A DNA stretch of 64,000 bases. Origin: Arthrobacter ipis (GTDB lineage Bacteria > Actinomycetota > Actinomycetes > Actinomycetales > Micrococcaceae). Every line of letters begins with the position of its first letter. Position 1 is the stretch's first letter. Location: assembly GCF_014694315.1 (NCBI RefSeq), contig NZ_JAAOXD010000004.1:62001-126000 (forward strand). The letters run 5' to 3'. Both the position numbers and the translations under genes were made by a program. The notes beneath the pieces are model-generated. The model was given only the letters and a program-made list of their open reading frames with translations. It ran no database searches and was not told where the DNA came from. Positions 9,602 to 17,918 of this stretch are shown one piece after another.

Positions 9602-10768
9602 CTAACGGCGCTGTGCGATGAGGACGAGCGCGCACGACGCCAGCACTCCGGCGAGGGCGAAGACGAGCATGCCCGTGAATGAGCCCCCGCCTGACTGGAT
9701 CAATGCTCCGCTGACGATCGGACCGATGGAGAAGCCGGTTCCGATCATCAGGTTTGTTGTGTTCATCAGATGTGCGCCGCTGGAAAGTGAGGACAACGTG
9801 GACAGCAGATACGGCAGGATGAAGGTCCAGGCGAACTTGAAGATCACCGCGGCGACGGCAAACTGGATCAGGGCCGGTGAGCCGAAGAGCAACGCGATGC
9901 TGGCCGCCATTCCTGTATAACCTGCCGCCAGGTACAGCTTTCGATGCGGCGTCTCACCAAGGGCGGTTGCAACGAGGGCCGACAGTATCCCGGCGACAGT
10001 GGCCAGGGAAAGAACTAGGCTGCTGGCGGAAAGGTCGATTCCGGAGCCGGCCGAGATCTGGGCTATGAATGACCAGATACCGCTGAGGGCAATGTAGAAG
10101 AGCAGCACCGCGGCCATCCCCGCGGCTGCCTTGAGAACAGGGACCCGCTGCGGTGCCTCGGCAGCAACAGGAACAGCGGTCCGCAGTACTTCGCCGTCGA
10201 TGCGGTTGACTACGAAAAGGCACAGTACCGCGAGCCCGGCAAGTGTCCAGTAAATTGCGGACACTCCCGCTCCCGCAAACAATGACGGGAAGACCGCCAG
10301 AATGAGTGCTCCCATGGCCAGTTGGAAAACGACGAATATTCCGAAGGCTCGGCTGGGGTTGGCGGTTTTACCGCTAAGGGTCAGGATGATCACCGTGATG
10401 GAGCCGGCCGCAAGGCTGGTCACCACCCTGGCGATCATCAACAGGCCAAAGTCGTCCACAAATCCCGAGACGACGTTGCCTGCAATGGCGACGGCCGTGA
10501 AGATGTAGCTGGCCGTCCTCAGGTTCATCCGGCGGAGCCACAAGTACGCCGGCACCGTGGCAAGACTGAAGGCTCCAAGCTCCAACGAGAAGAGCGTCCC
10601 TACCTGGACCGGGGACAGCCCGGACTGTTCGATCAGTTTGCCTGCGATGACAGGGGCAATCAGCAGGACGGTGTATAGGACGGCACTGAAAACAGCGATA
10701 TAGGTGTACGTCCCCTTGTCCGAGGAGGCGGCTGCCGGAGCAGCTTGTGCGGTGGCGGTCATGGTCAT
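9602..10768 (-). CDS. MFS transporter
   Basis: The 388-residue major facilitator protein has about 12 membrane segments. Features include YTVLLIAPVIAGKLIEQSG at segment 1 and a long series of hydrophobic stretches to the C-terminus. It belongs to a compact MFS group with a short central loop. The start ATG at 10768 or the second ATG at 10762 both fit an AAAGG site; the second has the better spacing. It lies 98 bp downstream of the amidohydrolase gene in the same orientation and probably imports that enzyme's substrate or exports a product. The substrate is unknown. Confidence 0.8.
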   Translation of the reverse strand: MTMTATAQAAPAAASSDKGTYTYIAVFSAVLYTVLLIAPVIAGKLIEQSGLSPVQVGTLFSLELGAFSLATVPAYLWLRRMNLRTASYIFTAVAIAGNVVSGFVDDFGLLMIARVVTSLAAGSITVIILTLSGKTANPSRAFGIFVVFQLAMGALILAVFPSLFAGAGVSAIYWTLAGLAVLCLFVVNRIDGEVLRTAVPVAAEAPQRVPVLKAAAGMAAVLLFYIALSGIWSFIAQISAGSGIDLSASSLVLSLATVAGILSALVATALGETPHRKLYLAAGYTGMAASIALLFGSPALIQFAVAAVIFKFAWTFILPYLLSTLSSLSSGAHLMNTTNLMIGTGFSIGPIVSGALIQSGGGSFTGMLVFALAGVLASCALVLIAQRR

Positions 10769-10866
10769 TGCCTTTCGGGCAGGACGAAGCGGCGGGGCCG
10801 CCGTCGGCGTGAGATTGGGGTGATGAACCCTGCGGGATGTAAGCAGCAGGGGGTGCTGCGGAACCG

Positions 10867-12564
10867 TCAGGCTCGCTGTGTTGCGCGTCCTTCGGCCGGG
10901 GTGGCTGCGGGTTCCGTGGACTCGGCATCGAAGACCTTGCGGCCCGCGAACCAGGTCTGCCGGGTTTTGATGTGCGGAATCTGTTCGATGTCGATCCCGT
11001 GCGGATTGTCAGTCAGGACGATGAAGTCTGCGGACTTTCCCGGGGCCAGGGCGCCGGTGACGTCATCAATGCCCATCGCCTCCGCGGAGTTCGTGGTGTA
11101 GACCCTGATGGCTTCCGGAAGTGAAATGGCCTGTTCGGGCCAGAGCGCGCCCGGGAATTGTCCCGTTGGGTCCTGCCGGGTGACCAGGCCGTAAATCCCT
11201 TCCCAGGCGTTGGGCGACACGCTGACCGGCCAGTCCGAGCCGCCGGCGATGCGGACGCCGGCATCCAGCAGTGAACGGTTGGGCTGCATCCTTGACGCCC
11301 TTTGCGCGGGGAGTACCGTAGCGATGGCCTCGGAGATGACGCCCGGGAACCACAACGAGGGGGAGATGTCGGCGGTGACATCGAGTTCGGCAAACCGGGG
11401 GATGTCCTGTTCCTGGACAAACTGGCCGTGGGCGACGTGGTACCTCGGTTTTGTGTATCCGGCTGAACGGACCTTGGCGACGGTGTCCAGCACCAGCCGG
11501 ACCGACGCATCCCCCGTGCAGTGGATCTTTGCGGAAATGCCTCGTTCGGCTGTGCCCATAAGCCAGCGCTCAAGTTCCGCTGCGGGCATGGTTGTGCCTC
11601 CGCAGTGGCACTCAGGAAAGCCGACGCCGGACAGATAGGGTTCTATGAACGCAGCAGTCCCCGCCGGGGGAACCCCGTCAAGGAAGATCTTGATGAAGTC
11701 CGGCCGGTGGTGTTCGGACCGTGTGTCCTCGCGGTGGGCGATGATGCCCTCGCCGAGTGGAGTGGTACCGAAGATAAAGTCATTGGCCTGCATGGAGGTC
11801 ACCACCCATGCAGAGAGTTCACCGGAGTAGTCGAGCTCTTTCAATGCCTGCAGCAGCTGGAGTGACGAGGCCGCGTCCTGGAACCCCGTGATGCCGTAGG
11901 AATGCAGAATCTCGATACCGCGCGCTGCGGCCCGGGCCATGTCCTGCCTGGACCGGGGCTGCAGCCGCGCCACTGTCTGTTCCACAAGGACGCCCCCGGC
12001 CTCGATGAGGACACCAGTGGCACGCCCCGAAGCGTCCCGCATAATCTGGCCGCCCTCGGGATCCGGCGCCCGTTCGTCGATTCCGGCCAATTCCAAGCCT
12101 CGGGAATTTACCCACCTGTTATGCTTGCTGTCGTCTTTCAGGATGGCGGGCCGTCCGCCGGTCGCGGCATCAAAGCGAGCCAGCGTTTCCACGGAGTTGA
12201 GTTCGGCAAGGAGACCGGAACCCCAGCTTCCGCCGATCAGCCACTCCTCCGGGCCAAGCCTTTTGGCGTAGCTCGCAACGGCGGTGAGGAGATCATCAAG
12301 CGATTTGTTGGGCGCCTCGTTGAGCTCGAACAAATCCATTTGCCCCGCAAGCATGTGGTGGTTGTGGACGTCCAGCAGTCCGGGCATTACATAGGCGCCC
12401 TTGAGGTCGATGATGTCCGTGCCCGGTCCGGCTGCATCCTCGGCAGACGAACCGACGGCGAGGACCTTCCCGGCCTTGACGGCGAGTGCCGTGACACGAG
12501 GGTGTTCATCGTGCAGGGTGTCGATGAGACCGTTGATCAGAAGAAGGTCAGCTGTGTTGTTCAC
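10867..12564 (-). CDS. Amidohydrolase-family protein (YtcJ-like metal-dependent hydrolase)
   Basis: The 565-residue enzyme has the N-terminal beta domain and MPGLLDVHNHHMLAG metal-binding motif of YtcJ-type amidohydrolases. Later metal ligands are recognisable in KIHCTGDASVR, HVAHGQFV and GGSDWPVSV, and the C-terminus has the usual PGKSADFIVL. Related enzymes hydrolyse exocyclic or ring amides; the substrate here is unknown. Translation appears to start at GTG 12564. A 17-bp perfect palindrome lies 20 bases upstream. An MFS transporter follows, suggesting a two-gene uptake-and-degradation operon under the same control as the nucleoside block. Confidence 0.85.
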   Translation of the reverse strand: MNNTADLLLINGLIDTLHDEHPRVTALAVKAGKVLAVGSSAEDAAGPGTDIIDLKGAYVMPGLLDVHNHHMLAGQMDLFELNEAPNKSLDDLLTAVASYAKRLGPEEWLIGGSWGSGLLAELNSVETLARFDAATGGRPAILKDDSKHNRWVNSRGLELAGIDERAPDPEGGQIMRDASGRATGVLIEAGGVLVEQTVARLQPRSRQDMARAAARGIEILHSYGITGFQDAASSLQLLQALKELDYSGELSAWVVTSMQANDFIFGTTPLGEGIIAHREDTRSEHHRPDFIKIFLDGVPPAGTAAFIEPYLSGVGFPECHCGGTTMPAAELERWLMGTAERGISAKIHCTGDASVRLVLDTVAKVRSAGYTKPRYHVAHGQFVQEQDIPRFAELDVTADISPSLWFPGVISEAIATVLPAQRASRMQPNRSLLDAGVRIAGGSDWPVSVSPNAWEGIYGLVTRQDPTGQFPGALWPEQAISLPEAIRVYTTNSAEAMGIDDVTGALAPGKSADFIVLTDNPHGIDIEQIPHIKTRQTWFAGRKVFDAESTEPAATPAEGRATQRA

Positions 12565-12583
12565 AACCTCAGTCCCTAAAGGT

Positions 12584-12600
12584 GTGTTGTGTCACAACAC
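12584..12600. promoter_or_regulatory. 17-bp perfect palindrome, probable operator of the amidohydrolase operon
   Basis: GTGTTGTG-T-CACAACAC is fully symmetric and lies just upstream of the amidohydrolase start on the minus strand, where a repressor would block the promoter. Its core GTTGT-GTC-ACAAC matches the 6965 site in arms and spacing. No regulator gene is adjacent; the GntR protein at 26351 is the inferred candidate. Confidence 0.55.
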
Positions 12601-12673
12601 TAAATTGGCGGGCTCTTGGTTGCTTGACTCTCCGTGCACGGCTTTTGGAAATCCGAGCAGGCGTGCGGTTCAG

Positions 12674-12860
12674 GGCCGGAGCGACTGCAATAGGAGAGGT
12701 GCACGGGCCGGCAGCGTATTGACCGGGCCGGGGCACAAAGCATTCACGCGGATGCCCTCGCGGGCGAACTGGACTCCCCAGCTCACGGCTCATCGACAGG
12801 ACGTCGCCCTTGGAGGCGCTGTATGAGATCTGGGAAGTGGCGGCGCCCATCAGTGCCAGG
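12674..12860 (-). pseudogene. Decayed fragment of an SDR gene joined to a GntR-like tail
   Basis: Bases 12708-12860 closely match bases about 17318-17465 inside the intact SDR gene: the encoded segment around the active site (MGAATSQISYSASK, SMSREL) is recognisable, followed by frame breaks. Immediately beside it, 12674-12706 (GGAGCGACTGCA...GGAGAGGTG) resembles the 3' tip of a GntR gene as seen at 26354. There is no start, no Rossmann motif and no complete domain, so it cannot be functional. The two pieces come from different families, which makes it a chimeric scar. Confidence 0.75.
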
Positions 12861-13082
12861 GTCGGATGCGGATGGGTCCGGTAGTTTCGCGGGCTCGGAC
12901 CACACCTTTGCGTAATCCTGTGCAGAACCTTGCGTTCAGCATGGCCAAACCCACGCAGAGCTTGAGGATGTGGAATAAGAGTGGAGGGCGGAATACATGG
13001 CTTGGGGGAAGCCGGCTTTCGATGGGAAATCCAGATGCCCTCAAGACGAGATGAATCGCACGACACCATCGAAGGGAACAGC

Positions 13083-14225
13083 ATGCCCCAGTCCTATCCG
13101 GAACAGCCACCGACAGCTCGGGCGGCTTCCGCCCCCGGTCAGCCTGAGTGGCAGCCGGCCATGGCGCAGCAGCCGACGGCTTCGTACCCTGGGCAGTCCG
13201 CCCAACCGCCGTACCCCGGGCACGTCCTGAACCAGCAGCCGCACCCTCAAATGCCCCAGCAGCCGCCAATGCCGGGCGCCGCGTACGGGTACCCGCACAA
13301 AGGACAGGCCCAGCAGAGCAATAAGTCTTTCCTCGTCACGTGGTTACTCTCCCTCCTCCTCGGCGTTTTAGGCGTCGATCGGTTCTATCTGGGCAAAGTC
13401 GGCACCGGCGTACTCAAGCTGGTCACCTTCGGTGGTCTGGGTATATGGGCCCTGATCGACCTCATCCTCATACTTGTGAACAAGACCCGCGACAAGCGGG
13501 GGCTTCCGTTGGAGGGTTACGACAGGCATAAGAAAGTGGCCTTGATAGTCACGGGCGCTTTCATCCTCCTCAGCATCATCGTCAACGCCAGCCGCGGCGA
13601 AGCTGCACCGACGTCCGCGCCGGCTGTTTCCACTGCCAATGACTCCTCGGTTGCTCCCGCTTCTGCTGCTCCGGTAGAGACCGCAACGCAGGATCCGGCA
13701 GTCGCCAAGGCTGAGGCTGACGCAAAGGCTAAGGCTGATGCGGAAGCTAAGGCCGCGGCTGATGCTGCTGCCAAGGAGGCGAAGGCTAAGGCTGACGCGG
13801 AGGCTAAGGCTAAAGCGGACGCTGCTGCCAAAGAGGCGAAGGCCAAGGCTGACGCGGAGGCTAAGGCAAAGGCGGACGCTGCTGCCAAGGCAAAGGCTGA
13901 AGCTGCCGCTGCTGCTAAGGCTGCCGCAGAAGCTGGAACAATCAGTCAGCAGAATGCCCTGCAGAAAGCTGCTGATTATCTCGATTACACCGCGTTCTCG
14001 CGCACCGGTCTCGTCAAACAGTTGGTCTTCGAGAAGTATTCGACACCGGATGCGACTTGGGCCGTGGACCGCGTGAGCGTCAACTGGAACGAGCAGGCAG
14101 CCAAAAAAGCCAAGGACTACCTCGAATACACGTCCTTCTCTCGAGCCGGGTTGATTGACCAGCTGCTCTTTGAGGGATTCACCCCGGCGCAGGCTGCGTA
14201 CGGTGTGAGCAAGACCGGTCTCTAG
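13083..14225 (+). CDS. TM2-domain protein with C-terminal Ltp repeats (copy 1)
   Basis: The 380-residue protein has four parts: a Pro/Gln-rich N-terminus (residues 1-80), a TM2 domain of two membrane segments (FLVTWLLSLLLGVLGVDRF, then LGIWALIDLILILV), an Ala/Lys/Glu/Asp-rich low-complexity spacer (about residues 205-285), and two copies of a ~45-residue repeat (YLDYTAFSRTGLVKQL and YLEYTSFSRAGLIDQL) matching the Ltp/host-cell-surface lipoprotein family. The Ltp domain is known from a streptococcal prophage protein that blocks phage DNA entry; that role here is inference. ATG at 13083 follows AAGGGA. A paralogue lies at 28420. Confidence 0.85.
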   Translation: MPQSYPEQPPTARAASAPGQPEWQPAMAQQPTASYPGQSAQPPYPGHVLNQQPHPQMPQQPPMPGAAYGYPHKGQAQQSNKSFLVTWLLSLLLGVLGVDRFYLGKVGTGVLKLVTFGGLGIWALIDLILILVNKTRDKRGLPLEGYDRHKKVALIVTGAFILLSIIVNASRGEAAPTSAPAVSTANDSSVAPASAAPVETATQDPAVAKAEADAKAKADAEAKAAADAAAKEAKAKADAEAKAKADAAAKEAKAKADAEAKAKADAAAKAKAEAAAAAKAAAEAGTISQQNALQKAADYLDYTAFSRTGLVKQLVFEKYSTPDATWAVDRVSVNWNEQAAKKAKDYLEYTSFSRAGLIDQLLFEGFTPAQAAYGVSKTGL

Positions 14226-14279
14226 TGACTATGACGAACATGTGGCCCTGATTGGAGCGCTCAGCTTCAAGGCGCAAGG

Positions 14280-14309
14280 GATGCCCCGGCCGTTTGCGGC
14301 CGGGGCATC
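14280..14309 (+). terminator. Strong hairpin after TM2/Ltp copy 1
   Basis: GATGCCCCGGCC and GGCCGGGGCATC form a perfect 12-bp stem with a 6-base loop, 54 bases after the stop codon. It lacks a clear T-run (followed by TCTCTTCG), as is common in high-GC actinobacteria. A diverged version follows copy 2 at 29509. Confidence 0.7.
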
Positions 14310-14418
14310 TCTCTTCGAAGTATTCCTTTGACTGCACTAGCAAAAGTGCGCGCTATAGAACTTCGCCGCCTTGAAGCGCAAACCGGTGGCGTGGCCACGA
14401 CCCAGGTGTGGCGTCAGG

Positions 14419-14514
14419 ACTGGAGCGACTGCATCACGGAGAGGTGGCCGGCGCGAGCACGGAGCCGGGCTGCAACAGGTTGTTGCGAGTGGCTTCGGCG
14501 ATCCGTGAGTAATC
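14419..14514 (-). pseudogene. Internally deleted GntR-family fragment
   Basis: Bases 14419-14457 match the extreme 3' end of the GntR gene (26354-26392) almost base for base. Bases 14458-14514 then match the DNA-binding-domain region of the same gene (about 27005-27062). The roughly 610 bases that separate these in the intact gene are missing. It is therefore a GntR gene reduced to two joined pieces, with no open frame. It sits in the 309-base gap between the TM2/Ltp gene and the efflux transporter, together with the 14280 hairpin. Confidence 0.75.
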
Positions 14515-14534
14515 AGCCACCCGAACTGGTGCCG

Positions 14535-15956
14535 TCATCCCACCTTCCGAGGCCTGATGACCAGCCCGACGACGGCTGCCAGCGCGAGGGCGGAGAGGAT
14601 GGTCGCCGACCAGAACCCGGCGCGCCCGCCGGTCAGGAAGTCGCCAGGGGTGGCGAAGGCCGCGTAGGTCGAAGCCACGATGGCCAGTCCAACGGCGCCG
14701 CCAAGTTGCTGCATTGTCTGGAAAAGCCCTGAGGCGGACCCTGCGTGCCCGGGTTCGACGTTGCGAAGCGCGAGCGTCGTGAGCGGCATGAACGTCATGC
14801 CGGCTGAGATTCCCGTAAGCAGCAGGGCAACCATCACGATCGCGAAGGGCGTGTTGGCACTCAGCTGCGTCAGCGGCAGGAAGGCGACGACGCGAAGGGC
14901 AGCGCCGAGCATGACCAGGCGGACGGCCCCGAAGCGCTCGACCAGGCGCGGGACGATCCGTGACATCGCGAAGATGCTCAGGGGCATCGGCAGGAACGCC
15001 AGCCCCGTCAACAGTGGCGTGAGGTGCAGATCATTTTCGAGGTATTGGACCATGAGGAAGAACATCGCCAGCATCCCGCCGTAGGTGGCCGCCATGGCCG
15101 CCAGCGCCGCCACCCGGCTCGGGCTGCGGAGCAACTGCGGGTGGAGCAGAGGGTGGGCAACTCTCCGCTCGGTGAAGGCGAGCACGGTGATCAGCGCTGC
15201 GCCGACCACGAACCCGCCGATCGTGCGGGGACTGGACCAGCCGTCGTCGCCCGCCTGGATGAGAGCCCACACGATGGCGACGGCGCCGCCCGTTGCGCTC
15301 ACCGCCCCGAGAATGTCGAAGCGGCCGGGCCTGCGGGGAGTTTCGGCGACGAGGCGCGGCACGGCAATGAGGACCGCGACGCCGATCGGCACATTGATGA
15401 AGAGGGTCCACCGCCAGTTGGCCATGTCGGTGAGCAGGCCGCCAAGAATGAGCCCGAGCGCGCCACCCATCGAGGCGACGGCGGAGAACAATGCAAGCGC
15501 CCGGTTCCGTGCGCCGTCGTCCCGTGCGCTCGTAGTGATGAGCGCGAGCACGCTTGGGGCGGCGAACGCGGCACCGAGGCCTTGGAGTGCGCGTGCGATG
15601 ACGAGGAGAAGAGGTGAGGTGGCCAGGCCGCCGAGCAGCGAGAAGACCGTGAAGACTGCGACGCCCAGCAGGAACGTGCGGCGACGGCCGAAGACGTCTC
15701 CGATCCGTCCGCCGAGCAGCAGGAGGCCGCCGAAGGAAACGGCGTAGCCGTTCAAGACCCAGCTGAGCTGGGCGCGGGTGAAATCGAGGTCGGTGGCGAT
15801 GTGGGGGAGTGCGACGTTGACGACGGTCGCGTCGAGGACAAGCATGAGCTGGGCAAGCATGACCAGCCAGAGGCCAATGCTGCCGGCGCGGCCGCGTGAA
15901 TTACCGCTTCTCCGGACGGTCCCGGCGGGCCCGCCTGCGGCGATTGTGGATGTCAT
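14535..15956 (-). CDS. DHA2-type MFS multidrug efflux transporter
   Basis: The 473-residue transporter has about 14 membrane segments, of the EmrB/QacA class of drug/proton antiporters. The class signature is clear in segment 1 (LDATVVNVALPHIATDL) and motif A (GGRIGDVFGRRRTFLLG). I start it at ATG 15956 (MTSTIAAGG) because the ~68 codons upstream, reaching 16160, overlap the divergent promoter and the TetR operator and look non-coding. A TetR regulator is transcribed divergently with a palindrome between them, the classic arrangement for substrate-induced efflux. Confidence 0.88.
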   Translation of the reverse strand: MTSTIAAGGPAGTVRRSGNSRGRAGSIGLWLVMLAQLMLVLDATVVNVALPHIATDLDFTRAQLSWVLNGYAVSFGGLLLLGGRIGDVFGRRRTFLLGVAVFTVFSLLGGLATSPLLLVIARALQGLGAAFAAPSVLALITTSARDDGARNRALALFSAVASMGGALGLILGGLLTDMANWRWTLFINVPIGVAVLIAVPRLVAETPRRPGRFDILGAVSATGGAVAIVWALIQAGDDGWSSPRTIGGFVVGAALITVLAFTERRVAHPLLHPQLLRSPSRVAALAAMAATYGGMLAMFFLMVQYLENDLHLTPLLTGLAFLPMPLSIFAMSRIVPRLVERFGAVRLVMLGAALRVVAFLPLTQLSANTPFAIVMVALLLTGISAGMTFMPLTTLALRNVEPGHAGSASGLFQTMQQLGGAVGLAIVASTYAAFATPGDFLTGGRAGFWSATILSALALAAVVGLVIRPRKVG

Positions 15957-16025
15957 GGGGAGGTGTCCTGTTCTAGCCAGAGGGCTGACGTACACTAAGG
16001 GGAGAGATGCTCCGGTTAGAACTAT

Positions 16026-16042
16026 ACGGAGACACTCTCCGT
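16026..16042. promoter_or_regulatory. TetR operator ACGGAGA-CAC-TCTCCGT
   Basis: A perfect 7-bp inverted repeat with a 3-bp centre lies in the 116-bp space between the divergent efflux and tetR genes, 31 bases before the tetR GTG start. This is the size and position expected for a TetR repressor site acting on both promoters. Confidence 0.7.
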
Positions 16043-16072
16043 TTTGGCAACAACGTTTTGAAAGGTGTTTCT

Positions 16073-16621
16073 GTGCGCGCTGACGCCCAACGCAACCGCG
16101 ACCGCATCGTGGAGGTTGCACGTGCGTTCTTCCGCGCCAAAGGCTTCGACGCCGTCTCAATGGACGAGGTCGCCAAAGGCGCCGGGGTGGGCACCGGTAC
16201 GCTATACCGGCACTTTCCTACCAAAGAGTCCCTGTACGACGCGGTCCTCGAGGCCTGGGCAGAGAAGGTCAACGAGGCAGTGGACCGGGCGCTTTCGCTC
16301 GACGCGCCGGCGCGGGAGCAGCTGTTGACGTGGCTGAGCGACTACGCAGCGATGCTGACAGAGCACAAAGGTGCAGCCGCCAGGATTACTGCTGCGCTGG
16401 GCGACCCTGAGTCGCCATTTGCGGCGAAATGCACGACTTATATCAACGCGAACCAGCGCGTGATTGACGCGTTGGACTCGGCCCTGCGCCCCGGCGTGGA
16501 GGCAATGCAAATCAGCCGGCTTGTTGGCGGGGCGGCCGCAGTCGCAGACAACAGCGAGCTTCCTGCCGACGCAGTGGCATCGATGCTTGCGATCGTCGCG
16601 GACGGGCTGCTTGCTCGCTGA
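16073..16621 (+). CDS. TetR/AcrR-family transcriptional regulator
   Basis: The 182-residue regulator has an N-terminal helix-turn-helix of TetR type (MDEVAKGAGVGTGTLYRHF, about residues 27-45, continuing into PTKESLYDAV) and a helical ligand-binding C-terminus. GTG at 16073 has AAAGG eight bases upstream. An ATG at 16007 in frame would place the operator palindrome inside the coding region and add residues with no family similarity, so I reject it. It is divergent from the DHA2 efflux pump, which it probably represses. Confidence 0.87.
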   Translation: MRADAQRNRDRIVEVARAFFRAKGFDAVSMDEVAKGAGVGTGTLYRHFPTKESLYDAVLEAWAEKVNEAVDRALSLDAPAREQLLTWLSDYAAMLTEHKGAAARITAALGDPESPFAAKCTTYINANQRVIDALDSALRPGVEAMQISRLVGGAAAVADNSELPADAVASMLAIVADGLLAR

Positions 16622-16699
16622 CGGGTTCAGGGGACGCATTGGAAGCCCGCGGGCCCGCCCGCTGCAGACGCTCTTGCGGGCCTCTACCCTCCCCAACCG

Positions 16700-16945
16700 G
16701 TGCATGCAGGCGCGAGATGACGCTCTGAAAAAACTCCTCGTAGCCGGATTCACTGCAGCAGTCATGGGGATGGTGAACGTCGACGCCGACACTAAGTCCG
16801 CTCCCAGCCGCGGCCAGACTGTCTGCGACCTTTGCTGACTGTGCAAGGACTACCGGAGCAGACCAGCGCCCGCTGGCCAGTGGTATTTTCGATCGACGGC
16901 GACTTCGCGCCGCACCTAGTGGAGAAGCTGCTGTCATTCAGGGCG
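16700..16945 (+). pseudogene. 3' remnant of a nucleoside hydrolase gene
   Basis: The first frame encodes a stretch aligning to residues around 235-280 of the intact nucleoside hydrolase at 8490 (DDALKKLLVAGFTAAV against HDPLAAALAVEAVTAAV; SRGQTVCDL against GRGQTVCDL) and then stops. After a frameshift the homology continues (PEQTSARWPVVFSIDGDFAP, then HLVEKLLSF). The 5' two thirds, including the metal-binding motif, are absent. The remaining ~120 bases of this 494-base gap contain only the hairpin at 17072. Confidence 0.8.
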
Positions 16946-17071
16946 ACCGGCGCACCGCGGCGACTGCCGCCGTCGTGCTTTTCGAAGACTTCAATAGACG
17001 GGATGCTAGAACTGAACTCCAGGTGAGCGGGGGGTCTTCACCCATCGGCGGCACCCGCGCGCCATTAAAGC

Positions 17072-17102
17072 GCTGAGGGCCACGCCCATCGTGGCCCTCA
17101 GC
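17072..17102 (-). terminator. Hairpin ending the amine-catabolism operon
   Basis: GCTGAGGGCCACG and CGTGGCCCTCAGC form a perfect 13-bp stem with a 5-base loop, 14 bases after the SDR stop on the minus strand. No T-run follows; it is called from its position and stem strength. Confidence 0.65.
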
Positions 17103-17115
17103 GTGAATTCGCCTC

Positions 17116-17895
17116 CTACTCCGGCGTTACGTAGGCTCCGGCGATGCCGCCGTCGACCAGGAAGGTGGAGGCGGTGATGAAGGACGCATCGTCGCTGGCA
17201 AGGAATGCAACGGCAGCGGCCAGTTCCTCAGGTTCGGCGAACCTGCCGAGCGGAACGTGGATCAGTCGGCGGGCGGCCTTCTCGGGGTCCTTGGCAAAGA
17301 GCTCCTTCAGCAGCGGCGTGTTGACCGGGCCGGGGCACAGGGCGTTCACGCGGATGCCCTCGCGGGCGAACTGCACACCCAGCTCACGGCTCATCGACAG
17401 GACGCCGCCCTTTGAGGCGCTGTATGAGATCTGGGAAGTGGCGGCGCCCATCACTGCCACGAAGGATGCCGTGTTGATGATGGACCCCTTGCCCTGCGCC
17501 TGCATGTACGGCAGAGCGTACTTGCAGCAGTAGAACACGGAGGTGAGGTTGACCTCCTGCACTCGCCGCCAAGCATCAATTCCCGTATCGATGATGGAGG
17601 CGTCGTCAGGCGGGGAGATCCCGGCATTGTTGAACGAGATGTCCACGCTTCCGTAGGTTTCGTTGGTCACGGCGTAGAGGTTCTTGACCTCTTCCTCGCT
17701 GGTGACGTCCACCTTGACGAACAGGCCGTCAATCTCTTCAGCGGCACGCTGTCCGGCGGTCGGATCGAGATCGGCGATAACAACGTGTGCTCCTTCCGAG
17801 GCGAACCGGCGGGCAGTTGCAAGGCCAATTCCGCTGGCACCGCCGGTGATGACTGCGCTGCGGCCCTTGAGGCGGTTGGAGATGACTTCAATCAT
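17116..17895 (-). CDS. SDR-family oxidoreductase
   Basis: The 259-residue classical short-chain dehydrogenase carries the NAD(P)-binding TGGASGIG motif near the start, NNAG in the middle, and the catalytic Tyr158/Lys162 (YSASK). An Asp after the second strand (VVIADLD) predicts NAD preference. It is the last gene of a five-gene operon with a permease, an amide ligase, a C26 hydrolase and an aldehyde dehydrogenase. In that context an alcohol-oxidising role, supplying the aldehyde for the dehydrogenase, is attractive but inferred. ATG at 17895. A broken partial copy lies at 12708-12860. Confidence 0.87.
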   Translation of the reverse strand: MIEVISNRLKGRSAVITGGASGIGLATARRFASEGAHVVIADLDPTAGQRAAEEIDGLFVKVDVTSEEEVKNLYAVTNETYGSVDISFNNAGISPPDDASIIDTGIDAWRRVQEVNLTSVFYCCKYALPYMQAQGKGSIINTASFVAVMGAATSQISYSASKGGVLSMSRELGVQFAREGIRVNALCPGPVNTPLLKELFAKDPEKAARRLIHVPLGRFAEPEELAAAVAFLASDDASFITASTFLVDGGIAGAYVTPE

Positions 17896-17918
17896 TTTTG
17901 CTTTTCCTCGTCTTGTGT

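Noticed and set aside
12569..13084. 171-residue minus-strand gene containing an SDR segment
   Set aside because: Only ~40 residues match an SDR, in the middle of the domain, and the rest is unrelated; it is a decayed remnant.
13690..13935. CRISPR-like or tandem repeat array
   Set aside because: The periodicity is a coding low-complexity Ala/Lys/Glu spacer with no equal-length repeats and spacers.
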